From assembly GCA_000708835.1 (NCBI GenBank), contig DF237028.1, positions 64,891-128,890 on the forward strand: a DNA stretch of 64,000 bases, given 5' to 3'. Made by a program: the position numbers and the translations under genes. Of this stretch, positions 34,611 to 45,938 are shown one piece after another (within the stretch, counting starts at the first letter, position 1; the number at the start of each line of letters is the position of its first letter). The DNA is from Klebsormidium nitens (Eukaryota; Streptophyta; Klebsormidiophyceae; Klebsormidiales; Klebsormidiaceae). The notes below the pieces were generated by a model. That model saw nothing but the letters and a program-made list of their open reading frames with translations. It had not been told where the DNA came from and made no database searches.

Positions 34611-37600
34611 CTACGCTTGGTCATCCGTCTGATCCGCATCGCTAATCTTGACTCGTCGTTCCGTCTTTGTGGCGTCCTCCCGCTTCTCGTAGCTGGCTAC
34701 CGCTGCTGCCGCCACCAGGAGCGCCCCGCCCGCCCAGCCCTTGGGGCCGAGCACCTCGTGCAGCAAAAAGAAGCTGAGCAAGGCGTTGAAAAGGGGAGTC
34801 GTCGAGTACACAATCTGCGCGGCACATGTCGACGAGCTAGGTGAGAAGGGCTCCAAAGGTGATCGTGGAGAATTCGAGAGGGTCCGCAGCTTAAGGATGA
34901 TCAAAAAGCGCGCTCGTAGTCAACTGTTCGAACGAGACTGCCGACATGCTCCTTGAAGTCCTCCGGTAGCCATTGGATGAAGCAAAGAACGAACAGCAAA
35001 CGCAGCAACGCCTTCGACTTCTGCGAATCATACTCGGCACTCGATTTTCGATACGAACCGTCCCAGCAGGCAAACGTCAGCCGACGAGATTGGCGTCCGG
35101 CCGACTCAAATTAAGGGCGTGGGCCGAAAATCCGAAAAGCCGACAGAAGCGTGGTGTAGTTGAGCTACGCAGTCTTGTGACAAGCCGACCGGTTCGAGAG
35201 CAGTCGGCCTCGGAGCGGACAATCGAATCTCCATATCAAACGCTTTGAGTCGGCACGGACCACGACAGACCGACACAATTTCGATTTCTAAACGGACGCC
35301 AACATAGACGGACATTGGGTGGGACAAATGATTCAGTCACCAACAGATCCTTCACGAGGACGCTCTCCGTTCGGATCTAGCAGCAATGAACCGCGCCAAA
35401 CAAGAAACCTGTCTACTCATAAAATGAAGTCCTGACCTGCGCCTCTGCGGCAGGAACGGTCCTCTGGCCGACCGCCATGATCAGCGACGCAAGCGCCCCG
35501 GGGAAGAGCGACGAGTACAGAATTACTCCCCACAACAGGGGGCTGTCCCAGCCCTCCCACGAGGGTTGTGGGGGCCCCCCCAAAGCGAGCGAGGACCCCC
35601 AGTCCCAGCCCATCCAAAGGAGCCCAAGGCCAACGCCCACAACCATCTTGGCGGCGGTGAGTGCCAAGGCGGGCAATCGCTGCGCATGCACGCCCAAACG
35701 GACCTGAGCAGATAGGAAGAATCCTCAGAATCCCACTTTCCGACGGTGTCGGCTTTTCCAGTGTTGAGCATTCTGTGCGTCTAGGTTTGTGGAAGCTTTA
35801 GCAACCACTTTGCAGCGGTGTTGGACGTTTGGGCTGTTGCATGTGTCGTTTGATTTGGTGGTCCAGTGGTTGCTTGTACGAAGCTGGTGTTGGCTTGGTG
35901 GAAAAAGGGATAAAACAAACGACTGGGTCTCGAAGATCTAGAGGGGCGTCAGCGGCATGCATTCGACAAGTGAAGGAAACGGAGAGTGTGATTTTGACAT
36001 CCGAGTCGAAGGGTCAGACACAAGGCCTTGCTCTCGTTATCGATGCTGCAAGAGCGGAATACGTGACGAAGAAGGAAGCAAATGGCAGGGAGAATATGGC
36101 CCGACACCCTACGAAACGATGATCCGGTTTGGGACACTCGAAGTTCCTTCGAGAAGGAAACAAGATAACGCAACCACCTAGCGCCTACATTAGCTGAATC
36201 ACTTCCTATACGCTGCAAGAGGAACGGGGACACATTGAGATTGGAAGACCTTGGCTCAAGCAAGGTTCAAAACAGGCATCGCTACAAAGTCCCCAACCAT
36301 ACTTGAAGTGGCCTTTCCGAAAACGAAATCTTTGACAAGACCTCGTCCTGACGTTTGAGCACGCAAGAGCTTCTCTTGATTGGACCCGACGTTCTGCAGC
36401 GGCACCCCGCCTCGGCTCACCGTAAACATGGCGTAGCAGAAGGCTGACGCCAGCAGGTACGCGTCCCCCACTACACTCCCCTCGGCGGTGCCAGCGCTTT
36501 CGTTGGAGCTCAGGAGAAGAACCCCCGCAATGCAGAGAGGAACGGCGACTAGCATACTCTTGCGCACGGGCTGCCCTGAGGCCAGCAGGATGGCCGGAAC
36601 CAGAACGTTGACAGTCTGAATCAGGAAGCCCGCCTGCGTGGCGGTGGTCTCCTGCAGGCCCATCATCTGCAGCAGAAGGAGGGGACGAGTGACGTCAAGG
36701 TGTCGTATGGGTGACGTCAGGTGAGGGCTCGAGGCAACTTCGAGGGCGTGGTGCTGCATTCGGAAGGGTTTGGAATGAAAAGTAGAGGAGATACCAAATG
36801 ATCCTCGTGTTTCAGACGACGAGCTCTGAGATGATGTCAGCCTGGTTCGCAGATCGATTTAGTGCTGTAGTGGACGAACATTGGGAAACTGAAAGCAAAA
36901 CGGAACAGTGGTAGTCTGTGGACCTTGCAAAGCCTAGCACGAAGCCCGCCATAGATCTAGCTTCTCTCAAAGCATCCAACCAAAGCAAACTCCTGAGAAT
37001 GTTCTAGACTTACAGATAACAGCCAGTCAACTCACCTCGCTCTCGAATCCATTCCTTGGCCAGTCTTCCGGTGACTTTCAAACTTCAAAGAGGTCTCAAG
37101 TTCAACACACCTCCTTCGTACTGAAACAGTCAAACTCGTGCTTGGCGAGCTTCCCACCTGGAGTGCGGTGCCAACAGTGTTCCAGAACCCCAGCTCAGCG
37201 CCCGCGAGCCAAGTGCCTGGGGGAAACCCCCAGGCGCGCCATAGGCTGCTGTCGCTCTCTGATGCTTCAGCAGCTGGTTGGGACTGGGACTGAGCTCTTT
37301 CGACGGGCAGGACGGCAGCATAAGCGACCACGGACAAGGCTGTAGAGACAAGCATCACCGTCAGCCTACACAGAGCTTTGGCTCGACGAATTTAGGTAAA
37401 CTGTAACCTGGGGCGAAGGGGCGTTTCAGCTCGTGAAAAAGATGGCTTCCAAACCTTGATGATGTGAGACTGAATGGAACAGACAGACACAAGCATCAAA
37501 GAGTGCGAAGTCTTTCTCACCTGATCGCAATGTGGTCAGGATGCTGACAGACGGTGGCCCTGGGTTTTCGTAGATGTACTTGATGGCTGGGCCATACGTA

Positions 37601-38521
37601 CCTGGTGTATAAGAGCAGCCCACGTCGGAAAAGAATTTCGAAATGATTATGTTCTGTACTTACTGAGGGTCACAAGAGGCGATATCAGGAACGTCTTTGG
37701 CTCAGACCCTAAATATATGCCTTGCCTTGGCATCCTTGGCGATTGCTGGAACAGAAGAACATTCCAACTCTCAACGACACCCCTGCAACTGAAAGCTCAT
37801 GGAAGCTCAGGAGACCGTATGCCCCCTTACGCTGGTTCGTGTACGTGTCTACAATACATTTGTGGCCATTATTGATTCTTATCTCCGCACTATTGAATGT
37901 CAGCATGAAGCGAAGGCCCGTAATTGCAGATGCAAAGCTCTCACCCCATAGCAGTGGCACCAGAAACAGGACCAGCTCTGCTTTTCCCCTTGACAACTGC
38001 CAAGCACTCGACACGCCCAGCGATTCTGAAGCGTCTCCAGAAGTCAGCAGTGGCTCATCTTCTGCCTCTGCACTGAACAGAATAGGCGGTTTAGTTGGCC
38101 CTTTATCTCCTGTCAATGCAGCGTGATCCTGGTCAAGGACCTCCTCTGTTTGTGTATTGCCACCACGGGTGGCTTGGGTTGAAACATCTGTCAATCTGAC
38201 TTCCCTAATAAGTTGTGGTTTCTTCTGCCGCCCTAACTCCATCAAGTGGCCTGAGCAACGCTTAAAGCCAGGTACTTTGGCTGCTTTCTCAATTCTGGCA
38301 TCTTTCTCAATTCTGGACGGTGTAAGCCTTGCTAAATAAGTCCACTGGCAGCCAAGGTGCGCACCACCAGTGGCGCACCGAAAAGACTGCCTGATCACCA
38401 GATCACTGAAGTTGCCTACATGGTACTTCCTGCGAGTCTGGCCTTCCAGGCCGCCATAAGTATTGTGTGTACCTGGCACCAGAACTCCTTGCGTGAGCGC
38501 ACTTCTTTCTACAGCCAGCAT
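34611..38521 (-). CDS. EamA-type drug/metabolite transporter
   Basis: Six exons, in transcription order (38521-37945, 37601-37521, 37339-37158, 36666-36421, 35703-35437, 34814-34611), join in phase to 518 residues. EamA proteins of the DMT superfamily carry small organic solutes with two repeats of about five helices. The first repeat opens with AELVLFLVPLLWGTYGPAIK, the typical LxWGxxx start, split by intron 1. Later helices include TALSVVAYAAVLP, ATQAGFLIQTVNVLVPAILL, MLVAVPLCIAGVLLL, GDAYLLASAFCYAMFT and LLWGVILYSSLFPGALASLI. The final helices include PLFNALLSFFLLHEVLGPKG and ALLVAAAAVASY. About 180 hydrophilic residues precede the first helix and could include an organelle-targeting sequence. 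I chose the ATG of MLAVERSALT; an upstream exon is possible. It is divergent from L2HGDH. Confidence 0.88.
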
Positions 38522-38907
38522 ATTAGAGCCCGCCCAAATCCTAAGCTGCAGGTCTCGACGGTTCACATAGGAGCCTGGCCCCTTCCTCTTCTTTCAGGCA
38601 ACTCTTAGCCATATAGCGCCCCTCAATGCATCATGGTTCATTTGATGTTGCCACCTCAATGATATGCTTGTTGATGGTCGCAGTCAGATTCACACCCCTT
38701 CATGTTCGAGATCTGCCAGATGCAGACTTGAAATCGATTTGGAAGTTCAGGGCCACATTATCTAGTTTGCTAGGCACATTGACCGGTTGCCCATGATAGG
38801 CGTTGCATGGTGGTGGTGCTTGAGACGTTTTGAGCCCCTCCGGATGGTGGTGCAGAGGGATCTGGCCCTGCTTTTATAAGGGTGGCGGTGCTGTTGCTGA
38901 GCCCGCC
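38522..38907. promoter_or_regulatory. Short divergent promoter, EamA gene and L2HGDH
   Basis: Only 386 bp separate the two chosen start codons, which point away from each other, so both promoters must overlap or one of the starts is incomplete. A ggtggtggtgc word occurs near 38809. No recognised core element can be named. Confidence 0.4.
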
Positions 38908-41900
38908 ATGCTGCAGCTGCTTGCGCAAAGAAAGGGTGTTGGGTGGCTGTCGACAGCAAGCCTCAAGCTGGTCCAGCTTCCACTCCTTCAAGAAGCAGGA
39001 AATGCCGTAAAGCAAAGGGTCGCAAACTCTCCCAGCGCAGGATACAGAGCTGCAGCTCATCATGGTCGGGATCGGGACGGCAGCGAAGGTGCTTGGACAG
39101 GTTGGGGAGGTGCAAGCATGCAATGCAGATCCCTTGGCGCAGCAGCTCGCAGCAGCTGGGCCAGAGTCACCCCCAGCATATCAGGTCCGAGCTGGGCCAG
39201 AGTCACCCCCAGAATTGCATCTCAGAGGTTTCTACGCAAAAGCTACTCCACATCCGCAATTGAGGAGGAGAAAGCAGATGTTGTTGTCATTGGAGCAGGG
39301 GTTGTTGGTTTGGCGATTGCCAGGCTGCTAGCGCTGTCAGGCAGAGAAGTGCTGGTCCTTGAAGCTGATGCTGCGTTTGGCACGGGGACAAGTTCCCGGA
39401 ACAGTGAAATAATCCATGCAGGACTTTACTATCAGGTTGGGAGCCTCAAGGTGAGTGGAAAGGCCAGCCGCTGCCAACAAGAGATCTCAGCTTCACCCCT
39501 TCAATCTGGTCCAGATCGGTGGGGGCATGAATGTCAGGATTGTAAGTTAATCCACCTTTGTATCTCATCCTTGTTATATCATGGGCCCCTGCACCATGAG
39601 AGCATCCTCACACTGCAAGGCACATGTATTGACTGCTGTCAGCACAGGAGATCAATCGGTCCCTTTCACTGCTGTCAGCACGGGAGATACACGCGATCAC
39701 GCTTCAAAGCAGATCTGATTGCTATTCCCTGTCCTGACGTTCTCCACAGGCCCAACTATGTGTTGAGGGCAACCGAATGCTGTACGACTATGCCCGGGAG
39801 CATGATGTTGGCCACAGGCGCTTAGGGAAGCTGATTACTGCTTGCGGAGATGATGAGATCCCCAAGCTTGCCAAACTCCATGTGAGTACCAAGGATTGGC
39901 GGCACGATTATTCCGTCCCTGAGTGCGCTGCCTTTGCGGTTGCGAGCACTTTATTGATATTTGTCTCCATCCAGCACAAGTATTGATATGCACAAAGTAT
40001 TCAGCCAATGATCTTGCTTGCTAGTCCATAGCTCAAATTTTTCATTTCTTTGTGCTACAAGATAAAGCCAAGGTGACCTGTCTGCAACTCATCAGGTTCT
40101 TGTGTTCCCGCAGGAGAACGCTAAGGCGAATGGAGTCTCAGACGTCGACTGGATTTCTTCTAGCGAGGCTACGGATCTCGAACCCAACGTGCGGTGTGTT
40201 GCGGCGCTGCTATCAACTAATACCGGAATCATAGACAGCCATGGCCTTATGGCGGCGTTCCTGGTGAGCTGGAGCCTTTTGACAGATTCTCCATGTTCAA
40301 AGTTGCTTTCAGTGGACGTCAATGAACTAACCTATGTTCGGTCAGTACAAGGAATGGCTGTCGTTTGGCACTTCAGAAGCATGGCCTGCAAATGTAATGG
40401 TCAATGAACAGTTTCATCTGCCTTTGAAATCTTCTAGGCTCCTTGTAGGCCCTTTTCGTGCTGCCTCACTCGCCAAGCAGTTTCCGCTTGATAGAAATAT
40501 CGATTTATGGACCGGCCCTTGTCTAGTGAATTGACGGAAATTTTACCTACATAACTCATCTTCAATCTTTTTCTTTCAAAGGAACCATTAAACACGTACT
40601 GATTAACGACATGTGAAGCAATGAGTCGGAATGCTTGTATGCGTTTTGCCAAGCCTCCATCTGCTTGATCGAATATCGCCAGTGTGCTCGAATCGAATCC
40701 CCCACCCCAATCAGCTAGCTCCCATATATGCGAGAGTCCTCTATGTCTTTGGAGCTTCTGACCAGCTGCTATGCAAATGCAAACCCCCTACATCTCTCCT
40801 CCCCAGGCCGAAGCTGAGGATCACGGAGCGGTGTTAGCTGTCAACAGCACAGTAACGGGCGGCGAAATATCTCAGAATGGCATAAGCCTCGAGGTGACAG
40901 ATTCTACCGATCTGCGCAGCGCCGAGGGTGCACCTGTGCCACCGACCATGCGGCTCAGTTGCTCTGCTGTCGTCAATGCTGCGGGGCTAGATGCTCAGGC
41001 AACCGCCAAGGTGAGGAAACTTTCAACCACGATTACCAGGCCGAGGGCTGCGGTTTGAGATTGCTTGGCAGGGCTCCTTCCCCGTTCACCTCCAATCAGA
41101 GATCACTGTGCAAACCTCCGCTCGGCTTTGAATATCGATCGATCCTTCGATTTCGCCAAGGATAAAATGAGGACTCGAAGTAGCCTGTTGTTTTCTACAT
41201 TCCGTTTCGTTGCTCCATAACATTCCGCCTTCGCCCCCCTACAGAAGCTCGCCCATTGCCCCCCCGAGCTGATCCCCCGGAGGTACCTTGCACGCGGCAA
41301 CTACTTCTCCTTCTCGGGGGCCAAGTCGCCCTTTTCCCGCCTTGTGTACCCCATCCCCCCGGAAGGTGGCTTGGGCGTGCACGTGACCGTCGACCTGGGC
41401 GGCCAGTGCAAGTTCGGGCCGGACGTCGAGTGGCTACCGGAGGGCGCCGAGCAAGCGATTGCCAGGTCAGCTATAGTGGCATGGCCACCGGAAGATCGAA
41501 GGATCTCGATGTCTTCCATCCGAAGGAGATCAAAGCTAGATTGCGAACTGTTTGAACACGACAAAATCCTGTCTTGAGCCTTTATGTTGGTTCTCCTTAG
41601 CAGCTTTGTCTGGTCGCTCACTTCTTCTTTGATTGCAGCCCGAGGGGTGCAGGTTTGCTTGACGATGTTGGTTCTTCTTAGCAGCAAGGGTTGTCTGGTC
41701 GCTCAGTTCTTTGTGGCGTTCAAGATTGCAACTTGAGGGGCGCAGTTTTCCGTGTCGTTTTATTGAATGGACAAAAGCTCGATAAACAAGACGCTCACGA
41801 CGCCTTGACCAAAGCCCACGGCGCCAGTGAGGCTGTACGAGGAGCATTGCTGTGGTGTTTGAACTCTCCCCGAGCTGGGGAAAAGAAAGACCTTGTTAAA

Positions 41901-42285
41901 GCTTGACCTGGCCGGCTGATGCACGAACTCTCCTGGTCAATCGTATTCTCTTTCAAGCTACATTGTGCGTTTTCGTAGTTATGACTACACCGTCGACCCC
42001 TCTCGTGCGGCCGCCTTCTACTCCGCCATCAGGGCCTATTACCCTGACCTCCCGGAGGGATCTCTCGAGCCCGCATATGCTGGCATCCGGCCCAAGCTGT
42101 TCGGCTCGGGGCAGGCGGACGTGGGCTCTACCGACTTCATGATCCAGGGCCCGGCGGATCACGGTGTGCCGGGACTGGTCAACCTGTTTGGGATCGAGTC
42201 ACCCGGCCTGACGTCCTGCTTGGCGATTGCGGAAGACGTGGCAAGGAAGCTGACAGCAACAAAAAATAAAGTGGGCTCCGTCTAG
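38908..42285 (+). CDS. L2HGDH: L-2-hydroxyglutarate dehydrogenase, mitochondrial
   Basis: Six exons (38908-39450, 39750-39881, 40114-40263, 40807-41010, 41245-41465, 41979-42285) join in phase to 518 residues. This FAD enzyme oxidises L-2-hydroxyglutarate, a by-product of promiscuous dehydrogenases, to 2-oxoglutarate. The N-terminal 120 residues are basic and Ser/Ala-rich, as expected for a mitochondrial presequence. They include a 12-residue tandem repeat ([12 protein letters not shown] then [12 protein letters not shown], 83-106). The Rossmann motif is [17 protein letters not shown] (GxGxxG at 129-134). Next come [20 protein letters not shown], the family's histidine-containing FAD-binding block, then [22 protein letters not shown] and [12 protein letters not shown]. 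The C-terminal block is [20 protein letters not shown] then [16 protein letters not shown]. The start follows gcccgcc, in frame with the whole exon. Confidence 0.95.
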
Positions 42286-43158
42286 GCTTTGCTCACAGAT
42301 CATGTACAGCACAGTACAGAATCGACACGCATAAATTTGCATAGGCAGTATTGAAGATGGGTTTTCAGATAAGAGTCGCACTATGGATAGCGTGTTAAAT
42401 ACAGTTGGTGCCCTATAGGTATGCAGCAGATAGGTAGTTGTTGTGGTGGGCTCAAATATGTGCAAAGTTTGGAATTGTAAATTGAATGCAAATTTTAGAT
42501 CAAGGAAATGACCTGATACCGGAGTGCAAACTTATTCTTAAGACCTGCTTGACAAGCTTGTCAATCTGATATTACCTTAGTGTTAGAAGAGCACTGATCA
42601 AATCAGCCGATTAAAAGTTTGCGGCCAGGTCGCGTTATTGTGCACCGCACACAAGTTGCCATGCAACGGAGTCCGGCTCCGGGAGCCTGGCCGGGCGCGG
42701 CCGCTCCGCCAACCGCCGCGGCCGCCCGGGTTGCCATGATTACGCGCGCAAAACCTTTTGGCGACGTGAAGGTCCAAGACCCTTCGCCAAGGGGTTTTGT
42801 TTTCCTTGCACGACGTTGTGCCACGTAGGTCCTTTCAGCGCTTTGGATAGGGTGAAAATTGTCCTCCCCCCTGCTTTCGTTCTCGGGGGCACCTCTCCAA
42901 TAGAGGATCGTCCCCCCCAGAAAGAGGTCCCAGTAGCTGCCCCCCGTATAGCGAAGTTCCTGTTCAGGGCCCGTAGTGTGACCCTAGCTCTCCTGGCAGC
43001 AACGCATGTGAATAGGGCAGACTATGATTTCCTCGTCGCACCACTGCCAATAGCTTTGAAGTCCTCCAATTCGGCCTCTTCGTGTAGATATCTGCTTCTG
43101 AAAGACCGACAGCTCTCCTTCGCCGCCTTCCTTTCGTTCGCGCCTCCTTCCTGACGCA
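42286..43158. promoter_or_regulatory. Upstream region of plastocyanin
   Basis: No coding exon is supported between the L2HGDH stop and the plastocyanin start. The segment 42640-42730 is very GC-rich (ggccgggcgcggccgctccg). The last 250 bp before the ATG hold pyrimidine-rich runs such as cctccccc and ctctccttcgccgcc, as in a promoter and 5-prime UTR of a highly expressed photosynthesis gene. The exact start of transcription cannot be read. Confidence 0.4.
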
Positions 43159-44712
43159 ATGGCTTCCGCTCTGGCCTCCTCCCGGTGCGTCTCCTCCGTG
43201 GCTGGCCTTGCTGCCGTCAGCAAGTCCGCTGCCATGACCACCCCCCGGGTGGTCGCCCCCCGCGCAGTTCTCCCCAGCTTCAAGAAGATTGCCCAGACCG
43301 CGGGTGTGTCAGTTGCCACTCTTGCCGTTGCTTTCAGCGCCAACGCTGCTAACATTAAGATGGGAGGAGACGGTGGCGAGCTTGCTTTCATCCCTAGCTC
43401 TGTAACTGTGTCTGCTGGCGAGACCATCACTTTCACGAACAATGCTGGGTTCCCCCACAACATCGTGTTTGACGAGGATGCCGTCCCTGCTGGTGTGGAC
43501 GCCGGTGCCATCTCTCACGATGTAAGTCCTTTTTTCGTCCATTGAGGTGGCCAGCATGGCGCATTGTCATCAGACCCGATTGTCTCGTTACAAGCTTACA
43601 GGGTGCTGAATTTCAGCATTGGAATTTTGCCGGCACTATTATTTGTGTCGAGCATGATCGTGCTCATTTTTATGGGAGGGTCTTGAGTTTGAGTGGAATC
43701 CTTAGACTGGCAGGCGCTGGGGTGTCGTGAAAGTCAGCTGGCATCAGGAGGCGGAATCTGTAGGCGGTAACTGGCGACTATGTCTTTGCAATGCTTTGTG
43801 GTTGCTATGTGAACAGGGAATATGGAATCTAAGCTTGTTGGAGGGGCACCTCCCATGCTCAGAAGAGCAGAAGGAATGCATTTTTGATGGACAAATCGGC
43901 AGATTTATGAGAGGACATCTACTGAAAGAGAAGGATTTTATGCGCCACATATCAAGGGATTTCACACGTTTTCAAAGAGTCGAGGGAATGCAAGGTGGAC
44001 GTACAAATAGGGCCAGTGCACGCAGTCAAGGCAAAGGCTTCGGGTGTTGGAACTCTTTCTGAGGTCCAGAATCTGGTTGGTCTCATGGCGCAAGTGATCG
44101 TCTTGATTGTGTCCCAATGGCTTCATTTGACGACAGCCATTTCCTCGAACATAGCATCTTGGTCGTAAGCAGGAGCAGAGGTCAAAGTGCAGGGAGGAGT
44201 TTCTGGTAGACCCCTCATTTGCTACTCTATCTCCTCCACCAAGACAAGTCAGCTGACAGATGACAGGGGAGCCATCATCACCAAGAAGGAGCTTTTGACG
44301 GACTTCGCAGTTTACCGTTATAGATGTATGATTATGACTGATTGGAGGGTGGTTTGCACGGGGTTTCAAATGCCCCTGGATGGAGGGTGTTCTTTTGTTT
44401 TGACCAGACCACACATTTGGTTTTTTGGGACTTTCTAGTGGTCTGCACGCTGTTCTTTATCGGTCCACTTCTTGAGGATATTCTCCTCCGTGCAAGAGTT
44501 GCCTGCCACATGGCTGTGTTCCTCTCTTGACCGCTGTCACACAGCTCGTGGCAGTGCAAACAAGCTTGACCAGGTTCTTTTTTCTCTGCCAGGACCTCAT
44601 CAACGCCAAGGGTGATGTCGTGACCGTCACCTTGAACAAGGCTGGCGAGTATGAGTACTACTGCGAGCCTCACCAGGGTGCGGGCATGACTGGCAAGATC
44701 ATTGTGAGCTAA
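43159..44712 (+). CDS. PETE: Plastocyanin precursor
   Basis: Two exons (43159-43521, 44593-44712) encode 160 residues. Plastocyanin is the thylakoid-lumen blue-copper protein that carries electrons from cytochrome b6f to photosystem I. The first part is a stromal transit peptide ([20 protein letters not shown]), followed by a hydrophobic lumen-targeting segment ([17 protein letters not shown]). Cleavage after ANA near residue 63 gives a mature protein of about 97 residues starting ANIKMGG. Copper ligands are visible: His100 ([12 protein letters not shown]), Cys145, His148 and Met153 ([11 protein letters not shown]). Relative to the standard numbering, two residues are missing between the first His and the Cys, as known for green-algal plastocyanins. 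A 1,071-bp intron separates His100 from the other three ligands. The C-terminus is KIIVS. Confidence 0.97.
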
Positions 44713-45938
44713 ACGAGTTGTAATATTGAGCAAGGTCAAATTTTTAGGGTTAGGTAGTCATTCTTACGGGTTGCTGAAAGGACCAAGAGAAGGCGCGACA
44801 CATGTAAATTGTTCTTAACGAAGTTCTGCTCGCCAAATGCCATTGCCTCGGTGCCCATCTTTCAGCATGCAGCCTATTCAATGCAGAGTGACCCTTTTGT
44901 TGTCACTTCTGGTGGGTGTTTGCTACGCCACGCGTCTTGTTTGTTGCTTGACAACAGACACGTATGAAACGGAGGGTCAGCTGATGACACATTTTCTGCA
45001 CTGACGTTGAATCTCACTCAACACTCAACCCATGTGGCTTCTGGTAAAATCATCCAAGTGAAAAGATCCTTAGCAAAAGGTACTGCCAAACCACATGTGG
45101 ACCTCATCGGGATAAACAGACGCGCTCCATAGTCGCTAGTAGTCGAATGCTGATGCATCTGTTGACCCAAGCCTTCTTAATTAATCATTGCTTGCAACAA
45201 TCGGAGTCCAGACGCCTTGTTTAATCTGGCCGCCATGCGTTGCCTTTCGTGATTGATTTCAAGATGAATCATTCCATGTAGAACCTCTCTCATGCATCAG
45301 TCAATGTATCATTGAAAATAGATTGGCTATAATGATGCAAAATTAAGTTATGGCATACGTTATGCTCATCCGGATTACAGGCGCAGAGTTGCACTTAGCG
45401 AATGGCTCGTCAGTGTAGCACTATCTCGTCGGAATTGCGACATGTGCTCAGTGCAAGACAAACTTACATGACGCGCAGAATTTGTGCACACGATGGTCTC
45501 GATCTTTTCGTACTCGCCGCAGCCAAATAGGCCACAAGCTTCTCATGGCATACATGTATGAATTGTGTGTGTGTCACGATGGTATACCGTAGGTTTAGTT
45601 ATTATGGTGTGCAGACCATGAACGCAGTTGGTTGAGTCCAGGATCGCTCATGATTTCCATGTCGCCTGCAGCGCGTCGTCACATGCCACAAAAATGGTCA
45701 GCGCAGATATATACACAGTATGTCATGCCGGCACGACAGTACAACACCATCCGTGCATATACATTTCGCACTGCAGGATTGGCGAGGGCGCACAGCTTGA
45801 TTCATGCCCAATGCGCAACTGCACGATTGGCACAAAATTGAGAGCCGTAGCAGACACACCGGCTCTCTCTTACAGTGACAGAACTTCCCGTCTACACAAG
45901 TGGGCCGATTCGGTCATGCTTTATGAGCTCCAATCTCG
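44713..45938. other. Intergenic region between converging genes
   Basis: About 1.2 kb lies between the plastocyanin stop and the stop of the minus-strand MFS gene. It should contain both 3-prime UTRs. No exon, repeat or RNA gene is recognised. Confidence 0.45.

Noticed and set aside
38830-38907. Upstream in-frame extension of L2HGDH
   Set aside because: It begins with a weakly placed codon and adds Trp/Cys/Gly-rich residues unlike a presequence. The ATG at 38908 after gcccgcc gives a typical mitochondrial N-terminus.
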